From: Arenicola marina
Taxonomy: Eukaryota; Annelida; Polychaeta; Arenicolidae
Length of the DNA stretch: 64,000 bases
Assembly (NCBI GenBank): GCA_964019135.1
Contig: OZ025253.1
Span: 3,252,520-3,316,519, forward strand
Direction of reading: 5' to 3'
In this document: positions 1-9,712 of the stretch, piece by piece
How positions within the stretch are numbered: position 1 is the first letter of the stretch
Layout of the letters: each line of letters starts with the position of its first letter
Notes under the pieces: generated by a model
Seen by the model: the letters and a program-made list of their open reading frames with translations, nothing else
Told to the model about the DNA's origin: nothing
Databases searched by the model: none
Translations under genes and position numbers: made by a program

Positions 1-74
1 ATCATGTGGCTCCCAGGTTCGTCACCATCGGCACCAAATGTAGTATTTGTGGTCCCAGGCCCGAATGGACGCCG

Positions 75-165
75 AAAGTTCTACCCGCAGAGGCGGGTTT
101 CGAACCGGCGACCTTCCGCATCCCGAGCGATCACCTTACACGTTAGGCCAAAGGGAACTTCCCAT
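75..165 (-). repeat. tRNA-derived SINE-like head
   Basis: Read on the minus strand, this has a pol III B-box-like core (GGTTCGAAACC, complement of 96-106) and an A-box-like stretch beginning TGGCCTAACG (complement of 138-150), with roughly tRNA spacing. The acceptor and anticodon stems do not pair well, so this is more likely the head of a SINE than a working tRNA. Related but not identical heads lie near 27,280-27,385 and 48,305-48,450. Confidence 0.5.
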
Positions 166-447
166 TTGGCCCGAGGCGCTTGGTGTCTTTCATCCACCGG
201 GCCTGGGCCGAGATATCACAAACCCAGTCAGAATACACGTTCCGGGAAAGACATGTAGTTTTCTTTAGCGTCTTTTGACATGATAGCGACGACAGGTCTA
301 ATTAAGTAATACACGTACAGTATTCAGGGTGATGCGCATGGGGCGTCTAAAACATCACCGGAACACTTCTTTTGGACACATGCATTGTGGACGGACACAA
401 TGGAGGTAACAATGCAGTTCGGCGCAGAAGCAAAAGAAGCGTTTCAC

Positions 448-940
448 GGACGTGTGTTAGGTCCCAAAGCGTCATAGTGACGAAAACGTCATACCACACG
501 GCCGGCACCATCTGAGAGCAAATGTACAGTTTCACACTGTGCCTCGATCGCCGTGTTTATTAACGGGGCTATGAATACTACAGGCAGCAACTCTTCAGTT
601 CCAGACATATATAAGTGTTTTCCTAAACGATGGCAGAACGATATACCCCCCCCCCCCTTTTTTCAAGGGTCTATCCCTTGGAATCTTCTACCAGAAACCT
701 TAGATTTCCTTATTTTCGGTCTCCAATGGGTCACTATAATTGTCAATCAATCACTTCTCTAAACTCTTTTTAAGACTAAAACTAAAACTAAAACTCTTTC
801 TAAAACTAAAAAAGTGACCCGGCCCCGTCACCTTTAGAAACGTTAAGCACAGCTTAGACGATAACTTAAAACTGTGTATTTCATTCTACTAAGGTCTGAC
901 GTTTTCGTCACTATGACGTTTTAGGTTCTAACAGACGTCC
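448..940. mobile_element. MITE-like element with 44-bp inverted ends
   Basis: The arms at 448-491 and 897-940 are inverted copies of each other over 44 bp with about eight mismatches; both contain the core CGTCATAGTGACGAAAACGT. The 405 bp between them has no convincing gene, only a C-run near 646-658 and an ACTAAA microsatellite near 774-815. I see no clear target-site duplication. Confidence 0.55.
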
Positions 941-1880
941 ATATTCGCAGTCTAGCTGACCCTTCACGCTTCAAATGCTTGCTCGCTACCAATTCTCACT
1001 AAATTTCGACCAGGTCGGAGAGTCGCGGCTGCCAGTTCATAAAGATGTTATACAAGTCTGTCAAGTGATGAATAAAGCGCCGTTTCTCAGGGATGTAGGT
1101 GCATATGGATTTGCTTTCCTCGGAGCAACGACCATGTCTAATGTGTCACTTATAAGCAGGAACGTGCCGGGAGAAGGCCATCAAACATTAGCGAGAGATG
1201 TGTAACGCTCCTAAATTGCACACGTCCCAACAGCGCGGTTTTCGAGAAGGTAAGCGGCTGTTATTTTAGCAATAATAATATAAAAGATATTAGTATACGT
1301 ACTAATATCTTTGCTAATATATAGAGTTAGCATAATATGCATAATATTATAAAAATTATAAATGCTTATATTATACATAATCTATATGCTTAGCATTTTG
1401 TGCAGGACATCTAATTGTGTGACAATTTACTGTCTGATTAAATTCGTGTCACTAAAATTGACTAATTGAACGTGTATCAACCTTAAAACCTGTCCAATAA
1501 ATCAGTTGACTACGTCTGAGACGTAGTACACATCCTGCGTTCTTCCTTGAGCGATGACATTCGATGAGCCCACGGTATATATAGTCTTAAACTTGATTAT
1601 TGATTGATTCTGTTTGATATGCCATTCTAACGTAGTATGCATATGCATAATTTATGTATTAATTTGGCGGGTATTATCTGAATAATAAGTAATTTTGAGA
1701 TAACTACCACCAGTGCGGGATCTAGATAAAAAACATGACTAGCGTTAGTTCTGAATTAAATGAGGAGTGTAATATAGGATAAGCTTCTTCTTTCATATAT
1801 CTGTCAATTCTTTTTCGTGATAGTGAAAGACAGCTGTCGTCAATAGCAACAATCATCAACGCCAGGCCCGACAGCGGATT
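941..1880. other. Intergenic, AT-rich, no gene seen
   Basis: Small AT-rich palindromes occur near 1,280-1,400, for example a 13-bp arm hairpin around AAGATATTAGTA. Nothing here looks coding. The last 200 bp would be the 5' flank of the GPCR; no TATA box is obvious. Confidence 0.5.
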
Positions 1881-4800
1881 ATGGCGGCGGACGCCGTGAC
1901 GTCAGGACTCCTAGCCACGACCACTGGTCGCCTCGCCTTCTTCTTTCGGGTCGTCTGGGTTGCCATGGTTCCTTTGATCCTCATCTCCAATACTGTCATC
2001 ATCATAACTTTAAAGCGGAAGCGTCGGTTGTTTATCAGCAGCAGCAACATGTGTTTGATAAACTTGGCCTGCGCGGACGGCATGACGGCCTTTACATTGA
2101 CGCCATACTTCCTAGACGGTGTCCTGCGAGAGTTGCTCGCCACGGACGACGCTGCTCGACGTTCGTATGAGTTGGTGATGTGTAAATTACACTCGACCTT
2201 CGCCGTGATATCGCAGGGAGCCTCGCTGTTCAGCATGGCGTTGATCTGCACGGAGCGCTACTATAAAGTCGTGCACCATCTGGACCAAGGACACGACAGG
2301 GTCTTTAGCCGCAGAAGGACGAAGATGTACATAGCGGTCGGTTGGACCATTTTATTCACCGTAGCCGCCATGGTCGTCGTAGACGCGTCCCCCAAACCGG
2401 CCAATGGCGCGGAGAACGAGGTAACGGTGTGCGGGCCCTTCGCGTCCTCTTCCCGGTGGCTTCGGGCAATACTGGTCGCGCTTGTCGTCGGGTTCGTTGT
2501 GCTCGATGCCTGTCTCTACGTCACGTTGCTGATCCGCGTCAAGGCCAGCCGTCGCGGTGTGAAGGACGCAGCTGCTGGGAAAGGGCGTGGCCGCAATAAA
2601 CACAGGCCGGCCTTAACCACCCTCTCCCAACACGTGGACACGAGTGGCGGACCTCGATGGAATTCTACCGACGTCACGCCCATGGCGGGACGTATCACTG
2701 CCACGCGGGCGGGTGTCTCACCGGAGGTCGCTCAGTCAAGCCTTCCTGGCGGTGGCGTACAAGTGACCACCCTCTCAGATGTCAACGAGTCAGAAAACAC
2801 ACATCGGCCGTCATCTGTTGACGACGGTCACAGACTAAATGCCGCAACGACTGGGCAGAAGTCTGATGGAAGTCAGGTGAAAACAGTCGGGGACGTGTCA
2901 ATGCCTAACACGAGTGAATATGCGCCCCGATCAGACGCTGAGCTGAATCAAGGCAACGTCATAAACCGTCCCACTGAATTGGATTATCAGAAAAAAACAG
3001 CTACGATGTATAAACTAGATCAAGTTAAAGCTGCGGCGGCGTACAATGACCTGGAGCAAGATGCAGATGTCTTCCCCCCTGCTGAACCCGTACAGTTCGT
3101 GTCTGCCGTCAAACCTACCGTCAGTCCTGGACATGATAAAGACGTGACTACCGTCAGTCCTGGACTAGATAAAGACATGACTACCGCCAGTCCTGGACTT
3201 GATAAAGACATGAGTACCGTCAGTCCTGGACTAGATAAGGACATGACTACCGTCAGTCCTGGACTTGATAAAGACATGACTACCGTCAGTCCCGGACTTG
3301 ATAAAGACCTGTCTACCGTCAGTCCTGGACTTAATAAAGACATGACTACCGTCAGTCCTGGACTTAATAAAGACCTGACTACCGTCAGTTCTGGACTAGA
3401 TAAAGACAAGACTATCGTCAGTCCTGGACTTGATAAAAACATGAGTACCGTCAGTCCTGGACATGATAAAGACATGACTATCGTCCGTCATGGACTTGAT
3501 AAAGACATGACTACCGTCAACCCTGGACTTAATAAAGACATGACTACCGTCAGTCCTGGACTTGATAAAGACATGACTACCGTCAGTTCTGGACTAGATA
3601 AAGACATGACTACCGTCAGTCCTGGACTTGATAAAAACATGAGTACCGTCAGTCCTGGACATGATAAAGACATGACTATCGTCCGTCATGGACTTGATAA
3701 AGACATGACTACCGTCAGTCCTGGACTTGATAAAGGCATGACTACCGTCAGTCCTGGACTTGATAAAGACATGACTACCGTCAGTCCTGGACTTGATAAA
3801 GACCTGTCTACCGTCAGTCCTGGACTTAATAAAGACCTGACTACCGTCAGTCCTGGACTTAATAAAGACCTGACTACCGTCAGTTCTGGACTAGATAAAG
3901 ACAAGACTATCGTCAGTCCTGGACTTGATAAAAACATGAGTACCGTCAGTCCTGGACATGATAAAGACACGACTACCGTCAGTCCTGGACTTGATAAAGA
4001 CATGACTACCGTCAGTCCTGGACTTGATAAAGACCTGTCTACCGTCAGTCCTGGACTTAATAAAGACCTGACTACCGTCAGTCCTGGACTTAATAAAGAC
4101 CTGACTACCGTCAGTTCTGGACTAGATAAAGACAAGACTATCGTCAGTCCTGGACTTGATAAAAACATGACTATCGTCCGTCATGGACTTGATAAAGACA
4201 TGACTACCGTCAACCCTGGACTTAATAAAGACATGACTATCGTCAGTCCTGGACTTGATAAAAACATGAGTACCGTCAGTCCTGGACATGATAAAGACAT
4301 GACTATCGTCCGTCATGGACTTGATAAAGACATGACTACCGTCAGTCCTGGACTAGATAAAGACATGCCTACCGTCAGTCCTGGACTAGATAAAGACATG
4401 ACTACCGTCAGTCCTGGACTTGATAAAGACATGACTACCACCAGTCCTGGACTTGATAAAGACATGGCTACCGTCAGTCCTGGACTTGATAAAGACATGA
4501 CTACCGTCAGTCCTGGACTAGATAAAGACATGACTACCGTCAGTCCTGGACTTGATAAAGACATGACTACCGTCAACCCTGGACTTAATAAAGACATGAC
4601 TACCGCCAGTCCTGGACTTGATAAAGACATGCCTACCGTCAGTCCTGGACTAGATAAAGACATGACTACCGTCAGTCCTGGACTTGATAAAGGCATGACT
4701 ACCGTCAGTCCTGGACTAGATAAAGACATGACTACCGTCAGTCCTGGACTAGATAAAAACATGAGTACCGTCAGTCCTGGACATGATAAAGACATGACTA

Positions 4801-7394
4801 TCGTCCGTCATGGACTTGATAAAGACATGACTACCGTCAGTCCTGGACTAGATAAAGACATGACTACCGTCAGTCCTGGACTAGATAAAAACATGAGTAC
4901 CGTCAGTCCTGGACATGATAAAGACATGACTATCGTCCGTCATGGACTTGATAAAGACATGACTACCGTCAGTCCTGGACTAGATAAAGACATGACTACC
5001 GCCAGTTCTGGACTAGATAAAGACATGACTACCGCCAGTCCTGGACTTGATAAAGACCTGACTACCGTCAGTTCTGGACTAGATAAAGACATGACTACCG
5101 TCAGTCCTGGACTAGATAAAGACAAGACTACCGTCAGTCCTGGACTTGATAAAGACATGACTACCGCCATTCCTGGACTTGATAAAGACATGACTACCGC
5201 CATTCCTGGACTTGATAAAGACATGACTATCGTCAGTCCTGGACTAGATAAAGACATGACTATCGTCAGTCCTGGACTAGATAAAGACCTGACTACCGTC
5301 AGTCCTGGACTTGATAAAGACATGACTACCGTCAGTCCTGGACTTAATAAAGACACGACTACCGTCAGTCCTGGACTAGATAAAGACATGACTATCGTCA
5401 GTCCTGCACTAGATAAAGACACGACTACCGTCAGTCCTGGACTTGATAAAGACATGACTACCGTCAGTCCTGGACTTGATAAAGACATGACTACCGTCAG
5501 TCCTGGACTAGATAAAGACACGACTACCGTCAGTCCTGGACTTGATAAAGACATGACTACCGTCAGTCCTGGACTTGATAAAGACATGACTACCGTCAGT
5601 CCTGGACTAGATAAGGACATGACTACCGTCAGTCCTGGACTTGATAAAGACATGACTACCGTCAGTCCTGGACTAGATAAAGACATGACTACCGTCAGTC
5701 CTGGACTAGATAAAGACATGACTATCGTCAGTCTTGGACTAGATAAAGACATGACTATCGTCAGTCCTGGACTAGATAAAGACATGACTACCGTCAGTCC
5801 TGGACTTGATAAAGACATGACTACCATCAGTCCTGGACTTGATAAAGACATGACTACCGTCAGTCCTGGACTAGATAAAGACATGACTATCGTCAGTCCT
5901 GGACTAGATAAAGACATGACTACCGTCAGTCCTGGACTTGATAAAGACATGACTACCGTCAGTCCTGGACTTGATAAAGACATGACTATCGTCAGTCCTG
6001 GACTTGATAAAGACATGACTACCATCAGTCCTGGACTAGATAAAGACATGACTACCGTCAGTCCTGGACTTGATAAAGACATGACTACCGTCAGTCCTGG
6101 ACTAGATAAAGACATGACTATCGTCAGTCCTGGACTAGATAAAGACATGACTACCGTCAGTCCTGGACTTGATAAAGACATGACTACCGTCAGTCCTGGA
6201 CTAGATAAAGACATGACTACCGTCAGTCCTGGACTAGATAAAGACATGACTACCGTCAGTCCTGGACTTGATAAAGACATGACTATCGTCAGTCCTGGAC
6301 TTGATAAAGACATGACTACCATCAGTCCTGGACTAGATAAAGACATGACTATCGTCAGTCCTGGACTAGATAAAGACATGACTACCGTCAGTCCTGGACT
6401 TGATAAAGACATGACTACCGTCAGTCCTGGACTAGATAAAGACATGACTACCGTCAGTCCTGGACTTGATAAAGACATGACTACCATCAGTCCTGGACTA
6501 GATAAAGACATGACTACCGTCAGTCCTGGACTTGATAAAGACATGAGTATCGTCAGTCCTGGACTAGATAAAGACAAGACTACCGTCAGTCCTGGACTAG
6601 ATAAAGACAAGACTACCGTCAGTCCTGGACTAGATAAAGACATGACTACCGTCAGTCCTGGACTTGATAAAGACATGACTACCATCAGTCTTGGACTAGA
6701 TAAAGACATGACTACGGTCAGTCCTGGACTAGATAAAGACATGACTACCGTCAGTCCTGGACTTGATAAAGACATGACTACCATCAGTCTTGGACTAGAT
6801 AAAGACATGACTACGGTCAGTCCTGGACTAGATAAAGACATGCCTACCGTCAGTCCTGGACTAGATAAAGACATGACTACCGTCAGTCCTGGACTTGATC
6901 CAGTGCCAAGCGCAACCATCCTTGAACTAGACCAGACGTTGGCTGAAGCTGATGCGGACGTCGCCCACGGCTGCCGTGGATCCATCGATGAGCCTCACGA
7001 TTTCGTCGAGGTTGAGATAATTATTTCTGAGCCGCGCAACAGCCAGACCGAGTCTCTCGCGAAACAACGAGCCGAGCCCGATGAGGAGCTGTCCCGGTCT
7101 GCTGTAACGGCGGGGTGCACGGTGAAGACCGCTGGGCTGTCGTTTGACGAGCGCGTCACCCGGATGGTGATCGTAGTGGTGGGGCTGCTAGGTCTGTCCT
7201 GGGTGCCCTATTTGGTGATCGCCTCCATAGCCAACACCGGGCTGCTGAGTCCGCTCACGGTCCAAGCCGTGAGGGGATGCGCGGTCACGTGGCTGGTGGC
7301 CAACGCCGTCATCAATCCCTTTGTGTACGGAGGACGGTGTCCAGAACTCAAAGGCGAATTTTGCCGTCTCTTAAGATGCACTAAAGTACGATAG
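1881..7394 (+). CDS. Rhodopsin-class (family A) GPCR with a giant repetitive third cytoplasmic loop
   Basis: Uninterrupted 1,837-codon frame encoding a seven-helix receptor. Visible landmarks: TM1 about 18-44 with N37; TM2 NLACAD with D66; C101 before TM3, likely disulfide-bonded to C184 in extracellular loop 2; ERY at 125-127 (the DRY position); TM4 about 150-167; TM5 about 194-218 with Y213; TM6 SWVP at 1773-1776; TM7 NPFVY at 1812-1816; then a short tail with cysteines 1828 and 1833 that could be palmitoylated. TM5 and TM6 are separated by about 1,540 residues, where family A receptors usually have 20-200. Most of this is an 11-residue tandem repeat (separate entry), flanked by hydrophilic Ser/Thr-rich sequence at 222-411 and an acidic segment at 1673-1750. 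The helices on both sides are intact and in frame, which argues for a real protein. Ligand and subfamily are not identifiable by eye; opsin is unlikely because TM7 lacks the retinal lysine position. Confidence 0.88.
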   Translation: MAADAVTSGLLATTTGRLAFFFRVVWVAMVPLILISNTVIIITLKRKRRLFISSSNMCLINLACADGMTAFTLTPYFLDGVLRELLATDDAARRSYELVMCKLHSTFAVISQGASLFSMALICTERYYKVVHHLDQGHDRVFSRRRTKMYIAVGWTILFTVAAMVVVDASPKPANGAENEVTVCGPFASSSRWLRAILVALVVGFVVLDACLYVTLLIRVKASRRGVKDAAAGKGRGRNKHRPALTTLSQHVDTSGGPRWNSTDVTPMAGRITATRAGVSPEVAQSSLPGGGVQVTTLSDVNESENTHRPSSVDDGHRLNAATTGQKSDGSQVKTVGDVSMPNTSEYAPRSDAELNQGNVINRPTELDYQKKTATMYKLDQVKAAAAYNDLEQDADVFPPAEPVQFVSAVKPTVSPGHDKDVTTVSPGLDKDMTTASPGLDKDMSTVSPGLDKDMTTVSPGLDKDMTTVSPGLDKDLSTVSPGLNKDMTTVSPGLNKDLTTVSSGLDKDKTIVSPGLDKNMSTVSPGHDKDMTIVRHGLDKDMTTVNPGLNKDMTTVSPGLDKDMTTVSSGLDKDMTTVSPGLDKNMSTVSPGHDKDMTIVRHGLDKDMTTVSPGLDKGMTTVSPGLDKDMTTVSPGLDKDLSTVSPGLNKDLTTVSPGLNKDLTTVSSGLDKDKTIVSPGLDKNMSTVSPGHDKDTTTVSPGLDKDMTTVSPGLDKDLSTVSPGLNKDLTTVSPGLNKDLTTVSSGLDKDKTIVSPGLDKNMTIVRHGLDKDMTTVNPGLNKDMTIVSPGLDKNMSTVSPGHDKDMTIVRHGLDKDMTTVSPGLDKDMPTVSPGLDKDMTTVSPGLDKDMTTTSPGLDKDMATVSPGLDKDMTTVSPGLDKDMTTVSPGLDKDMTTVNPGLNKDMTTASPGLDKDMPTVSPGLDKDMTTVSPGLDKGMTTVSPGLDKDMTTVSPGLDKNMSTVSPGHDKDMTIVRHGLDKDMTTVSPGLDKDMTTVSPGLDKNMSTVSPGHDKDMTIVRHGLDKDMTTVSPGLDKDMTTASSGLDKDMTTASPGLDKDLTTVSSGLDKDMTTVSPGLDKDKTTVSPGLDKDMTTAIPGLDKDMTTAIPGLDKDMTIVSPGLDKDMTIVSPGLDKDLTTVSPGLDKDMTTVSPGLNKDTTTVSPGLDKDMTIVSPALDKDTTTVSPGLDKDMTTVSPGLDKDMTTVSPGLDKDTTTVSPGLDKDMTTVSPGLDKDMTTVSPGLDKDMTTVSPGLDKDMTTVSPGLDKDMTTVSPGLDKDMTIVSLGLDKDMTIVSPGLDKDMTTVSPGLDKDMTTISPGLDKDMTTVSPGLDKDMTIVSPGLDKDMTTVSPGLDKDMTTVSPGLDKDMTIVSPGLDKDMTTISPGLDKDMTTVSPGLDKDMTTVSPGLDKDMTIVSPGLDKDMTTVSPGLDKDMTTVSPGLDKDMTTVSPGLDKDMTTVSPGLDKDMTIVSPGLDKDMTTISPGLDKDMTIVSPGLDKDMTTVSPGLDKDMTTVSPGLDKDMTTVSPGLDKDMTTISPGLDKDMTTVSPGLDKDMSIVSPGLDKDKTTVSPGLDKDKTTVSPGLDKDMTTVSPGLDKDMTTISLGLDKDMTTVSPGLDKDMTTVSPGLDKDMTTISLGLDKDMTTVSPGLDKDMPTVSPGLDKDMTTVSPGLDPVPSATILELDQTLAEADADVAHGCRGSIDEPHDFVEVEIIISEPRNSQTESLAKQRAEPDEELSRSAVTAGCTVKTAGLSFDERVTRMVIVVVGLLGLSWVPYLVIASIANTGLLSPLTVQAVRGCAVTWLVANAVINPFVYGGRCPELKGEFCRLLRCTKVR
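3115..6898 (+). repeat. 33-bp coding minisatellite, about 115 copies, in GPCR loop 3
   Basis: The unit is 33 bp, exactly 11 codons, with consensus peptide SPGLDKDMTTV. Copies vary by single substitutions (L/H, D/N, M/L/T/K, T/S/I, V/A/I) and none has a stop or frameshift. Short runs of variant units recur in the same order, for example the STVSPGHDKD then IVRHGLDKD series near 3,450, 3,640, 4,280, 4,760 and 4,900, so the array grew in blocks. Each unit offers a Ser-Pro site and a Thr pair. Because 33 is divisible by 3, reverse frames are open too; those are shadows. Confidence 0.97.
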
Positions 7395-7544
7395 TTAACG
7401 GTATATGTGGACCAATCAGTAGGTGGAATCTTCACATTTTTTGCGGCGACATATTCTAGTTTTGCCGAAAATTGACACATTTTAGTTTGAGCCAAAAGTG
7501 ACCTATTTTATTTTGGGCCAAATTGACATACTTTATTAATGGTT

Positions 7545-7805
7545 AAAATGGATACATTTTAGGTTACGCCAAAAATGGATACATTTTAGGTTACGCCAAA
7601 ATGAACACATTTTGGGTTACGCCAAAATGGATACATTTTGGGTTACGCCAAAATGGATACATTTTGGGTTACGCCAAATGGACACATTTTAGGTTACGCC
7701 AAAATGGACACATTTTAGGTTACGCCAAAATGGACACATTTTAGGTTACGCCAAAATGGACACATTTTAGGTTACGCCAAAAATGGACACATTTTAGGTT
7801 TCGCC
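7545..7805. repeat. 26-bp minisatellite downstream of the GPCR
   Basis: About ten tandem units of roughly 26 bp, consensus AATGGACACATTTTAGGTTA plus CGCCAA, with 1-bp length variants. More degenerate relatives (AATTGACATACT type) flank it from about 7,440 to 7,900. It is outside the coding frame. Confidence 0.9.
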
Positions 7806-7900
7806 AAACTACTCAAGTAGCACTTGGCCAAAATTGACCTACTTTAGTAGGGACCCAAATTGACATACTGTAATAGTGGCCAAAACTGACGTATTTTAGT

Positions 7901-8526
7901 TTCTAAAATGTACCTACGCGGACTTTTTTATGTCAGAAATGATGGATGATAGTGCTCCCCGCTTTGCAAAGTCTGATTCAGGCCTTGATAACTCTAGGAC
8001 CGTTCGGAAAATAAAGGGCGATCAGTACACTGCGTCATGAGGTACAGTCCATGTTAAAGCAGCATCTCTCAGCGCCACACCCTAACGTGGAATCTCCAAA
8101 TCTAATGTCAGTTTTTCGCTGCCAATCGCAGCGCACGTGTTTAATCGTGGGATACTACTACCAGAACATACCGTTAGTTTATTTTTTTCCCTTTTGCTTC
8201 TGAACATTTTTCTAGTCGATTATTACAAAATGTCAAGCAGAAAAAGGTTTCGGCTTTTCAGCTATGCTTGGACCGCTTTGAAACATGACCAATATAATTA
8301 GTTAATTTTTTTCTTCAGAAATCAGAAACCGTTTCGCTGTTTTGATAACGGATCGGATAACGGGATATATCAAATTGTTGTAGATGTAACCCGAGTAAAT
8401 GTCGAAAAGGGTTCAGAAAGTAAGCGTCGATTGATCGATTGATCGAACGGTTGGTGTAATCAACTGGAATCCGGCCTGCTTTGTTATAAACTGCCTCTCG
8501 TAGTTGGGACACGGATGTTACATATA
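7901..8526. other. Intergenic, no gene seen
   Basis: Unremarkable AT-rich sequence between the 26-bp minisatellite and the 8.5-kb transposon-like element. No coding frame, RNA gene or long repeat was recognised. Confidence 0.5.
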
Positions 8527-8528
8527 TA

Positions 8529-9528
8529 GGGTGGGGTGGGGCAAGACGCCCAGGTGGGGTAATACCACAGGCGCCGCAGATCGACTGACACAGGCCGGGG
8601 GGGGGGGGGGGAGGGGGGGTCGCGCACCTTCTACACAGAACTATGTAGGCGGTGCGCGACCCCCCAACCCCCCCCCCCCCCCCACCGGCCTGTGTCAGTC
8701 GATCTGCGGCGCCTGTGGGTAATACGCCCATGCCCAAAATAGACCAGACGCTCATGTTCCGGAAGACTATGAGTGACGCATACGTGTCACGTGATCATAG
8801 CCGAACGTCTGCAAGCGTGGGGTCGAGTACGCAAAAAAATAAGTATAACATTGACAATTTTCCATTATGGCCTCCTTTGATGTCAAATTGCTCAAGAATT
8901 ATTGGCTCACCATCGCTGACTTATCATGAATCAGGTCTGATTACCAGGTCAGTCACAGTAACAAGATTATAAGCTGTAACGATGCGTCTTTGAATTCGGG
9001 CGATGATTACATAAAGGCGGGCTAGGTTAAAAAACGTTACTGTTGCCTGATGGTAAAACGCCCACTTCATTTTGCGGCGAAACGCCTATCACAGTATTGG
9101 GTAGGTGTGTTACCCCACTTGGTAGGCGTTTGGCCCCATCATCATTTCTCTCATTAAAAGTATATAAATATATATATATATATTCTTGTTTAACGCATTA
9201 AGCGAAAATTCGTCTACTTTTGTAATTAGTCATAATAGAACAAATTAGAAATGCTTAAAGCTGCTCATGAATTTAATATTCACCTATATTCACTTATATC
9301 ATGACAAAAAAGGGCGTTTTGCACCCGGTGTGGGGCGAACGCCGCCAAATGCAATTTTACCTTTTCGTTTTCAACGCCTTACGGTTAATATTCACAAAAA
9401 TATTCACGTATCATTAACATAGAGCCATGCGCGATGAAGGTCTCTGACGTTATCTAGCTTGATCGCATCATACTGAAAATAAATATGGCGCATCTTGCTT
9501 AAGGTAGGCGTTTTGCCCCACTCTACCC
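8529..9528. mobile_element. About 1-kb TA-flanked inverted-repeat element (candidate)
   Basis: Ends GGGTGGGGTGGGGCAAGACG (left) and the inverse of GGGTAGAGTGGGGCAAAACG (right) match over about 22 bp with three mismatches, and each is bordered by TA. Similar internal motifs recur (TAGGCGTTT with CCCC near 9,097-9,135). No transposase is present, so this would be a non-autonomous element. It contains the foldback MITE at 8,566-8,717. Confidence 0.45.
8566..8717. mobile_element. Foldback MITE with perfect 8-bp target-site duplication
   Basis: A 152-bp snapback element. The outer 33 bases of the left arm (CACAGGCGCCGCAGATCGAC onward) are the exact reverse complement of the right end, followed by a G-tract on the left and a C-tract on the right, then inner arms ending near GTGCGCGACC. 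GGTAATAC occurs directly before (8,558-8,565) and after (8,718-8,725), a perfect 8-bp duplication. An 8-bp duplication and CAG-type ends suggest hAT mobilisation (inference). Confidence 0.85.
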
Positions 9529-9712
9529 TACAAGGGAGATTAATTTCGCTGCAAGACAGGATTCAGTGTTAACATTTTTATTTCATATTCCATTTTATTT
9601 AAAAACGCTTCAGGTTTCAAAGTGTGTCATATTGTACCATTGTTACAAGAACAACCCGCGTAATACAATGAGCTCTCCATCCAAGGGTCACCTCTTTACT
9701 CTTAATTAATCT

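Noticed and set aside
81..159. Functional tRNA gene on the minus strand
   Set aside because: Pol III boxes are present but stems do not pair as a tRNA; SINE head is the better reading.
4940..6985. 681-codon minus-strand open frame and several shorter ones through the GPCR repeat
   Set aside because: A 33-bp unit without stops in reverse is open for as long as the array lasts; the plus frame has the receptor helices on both sides.
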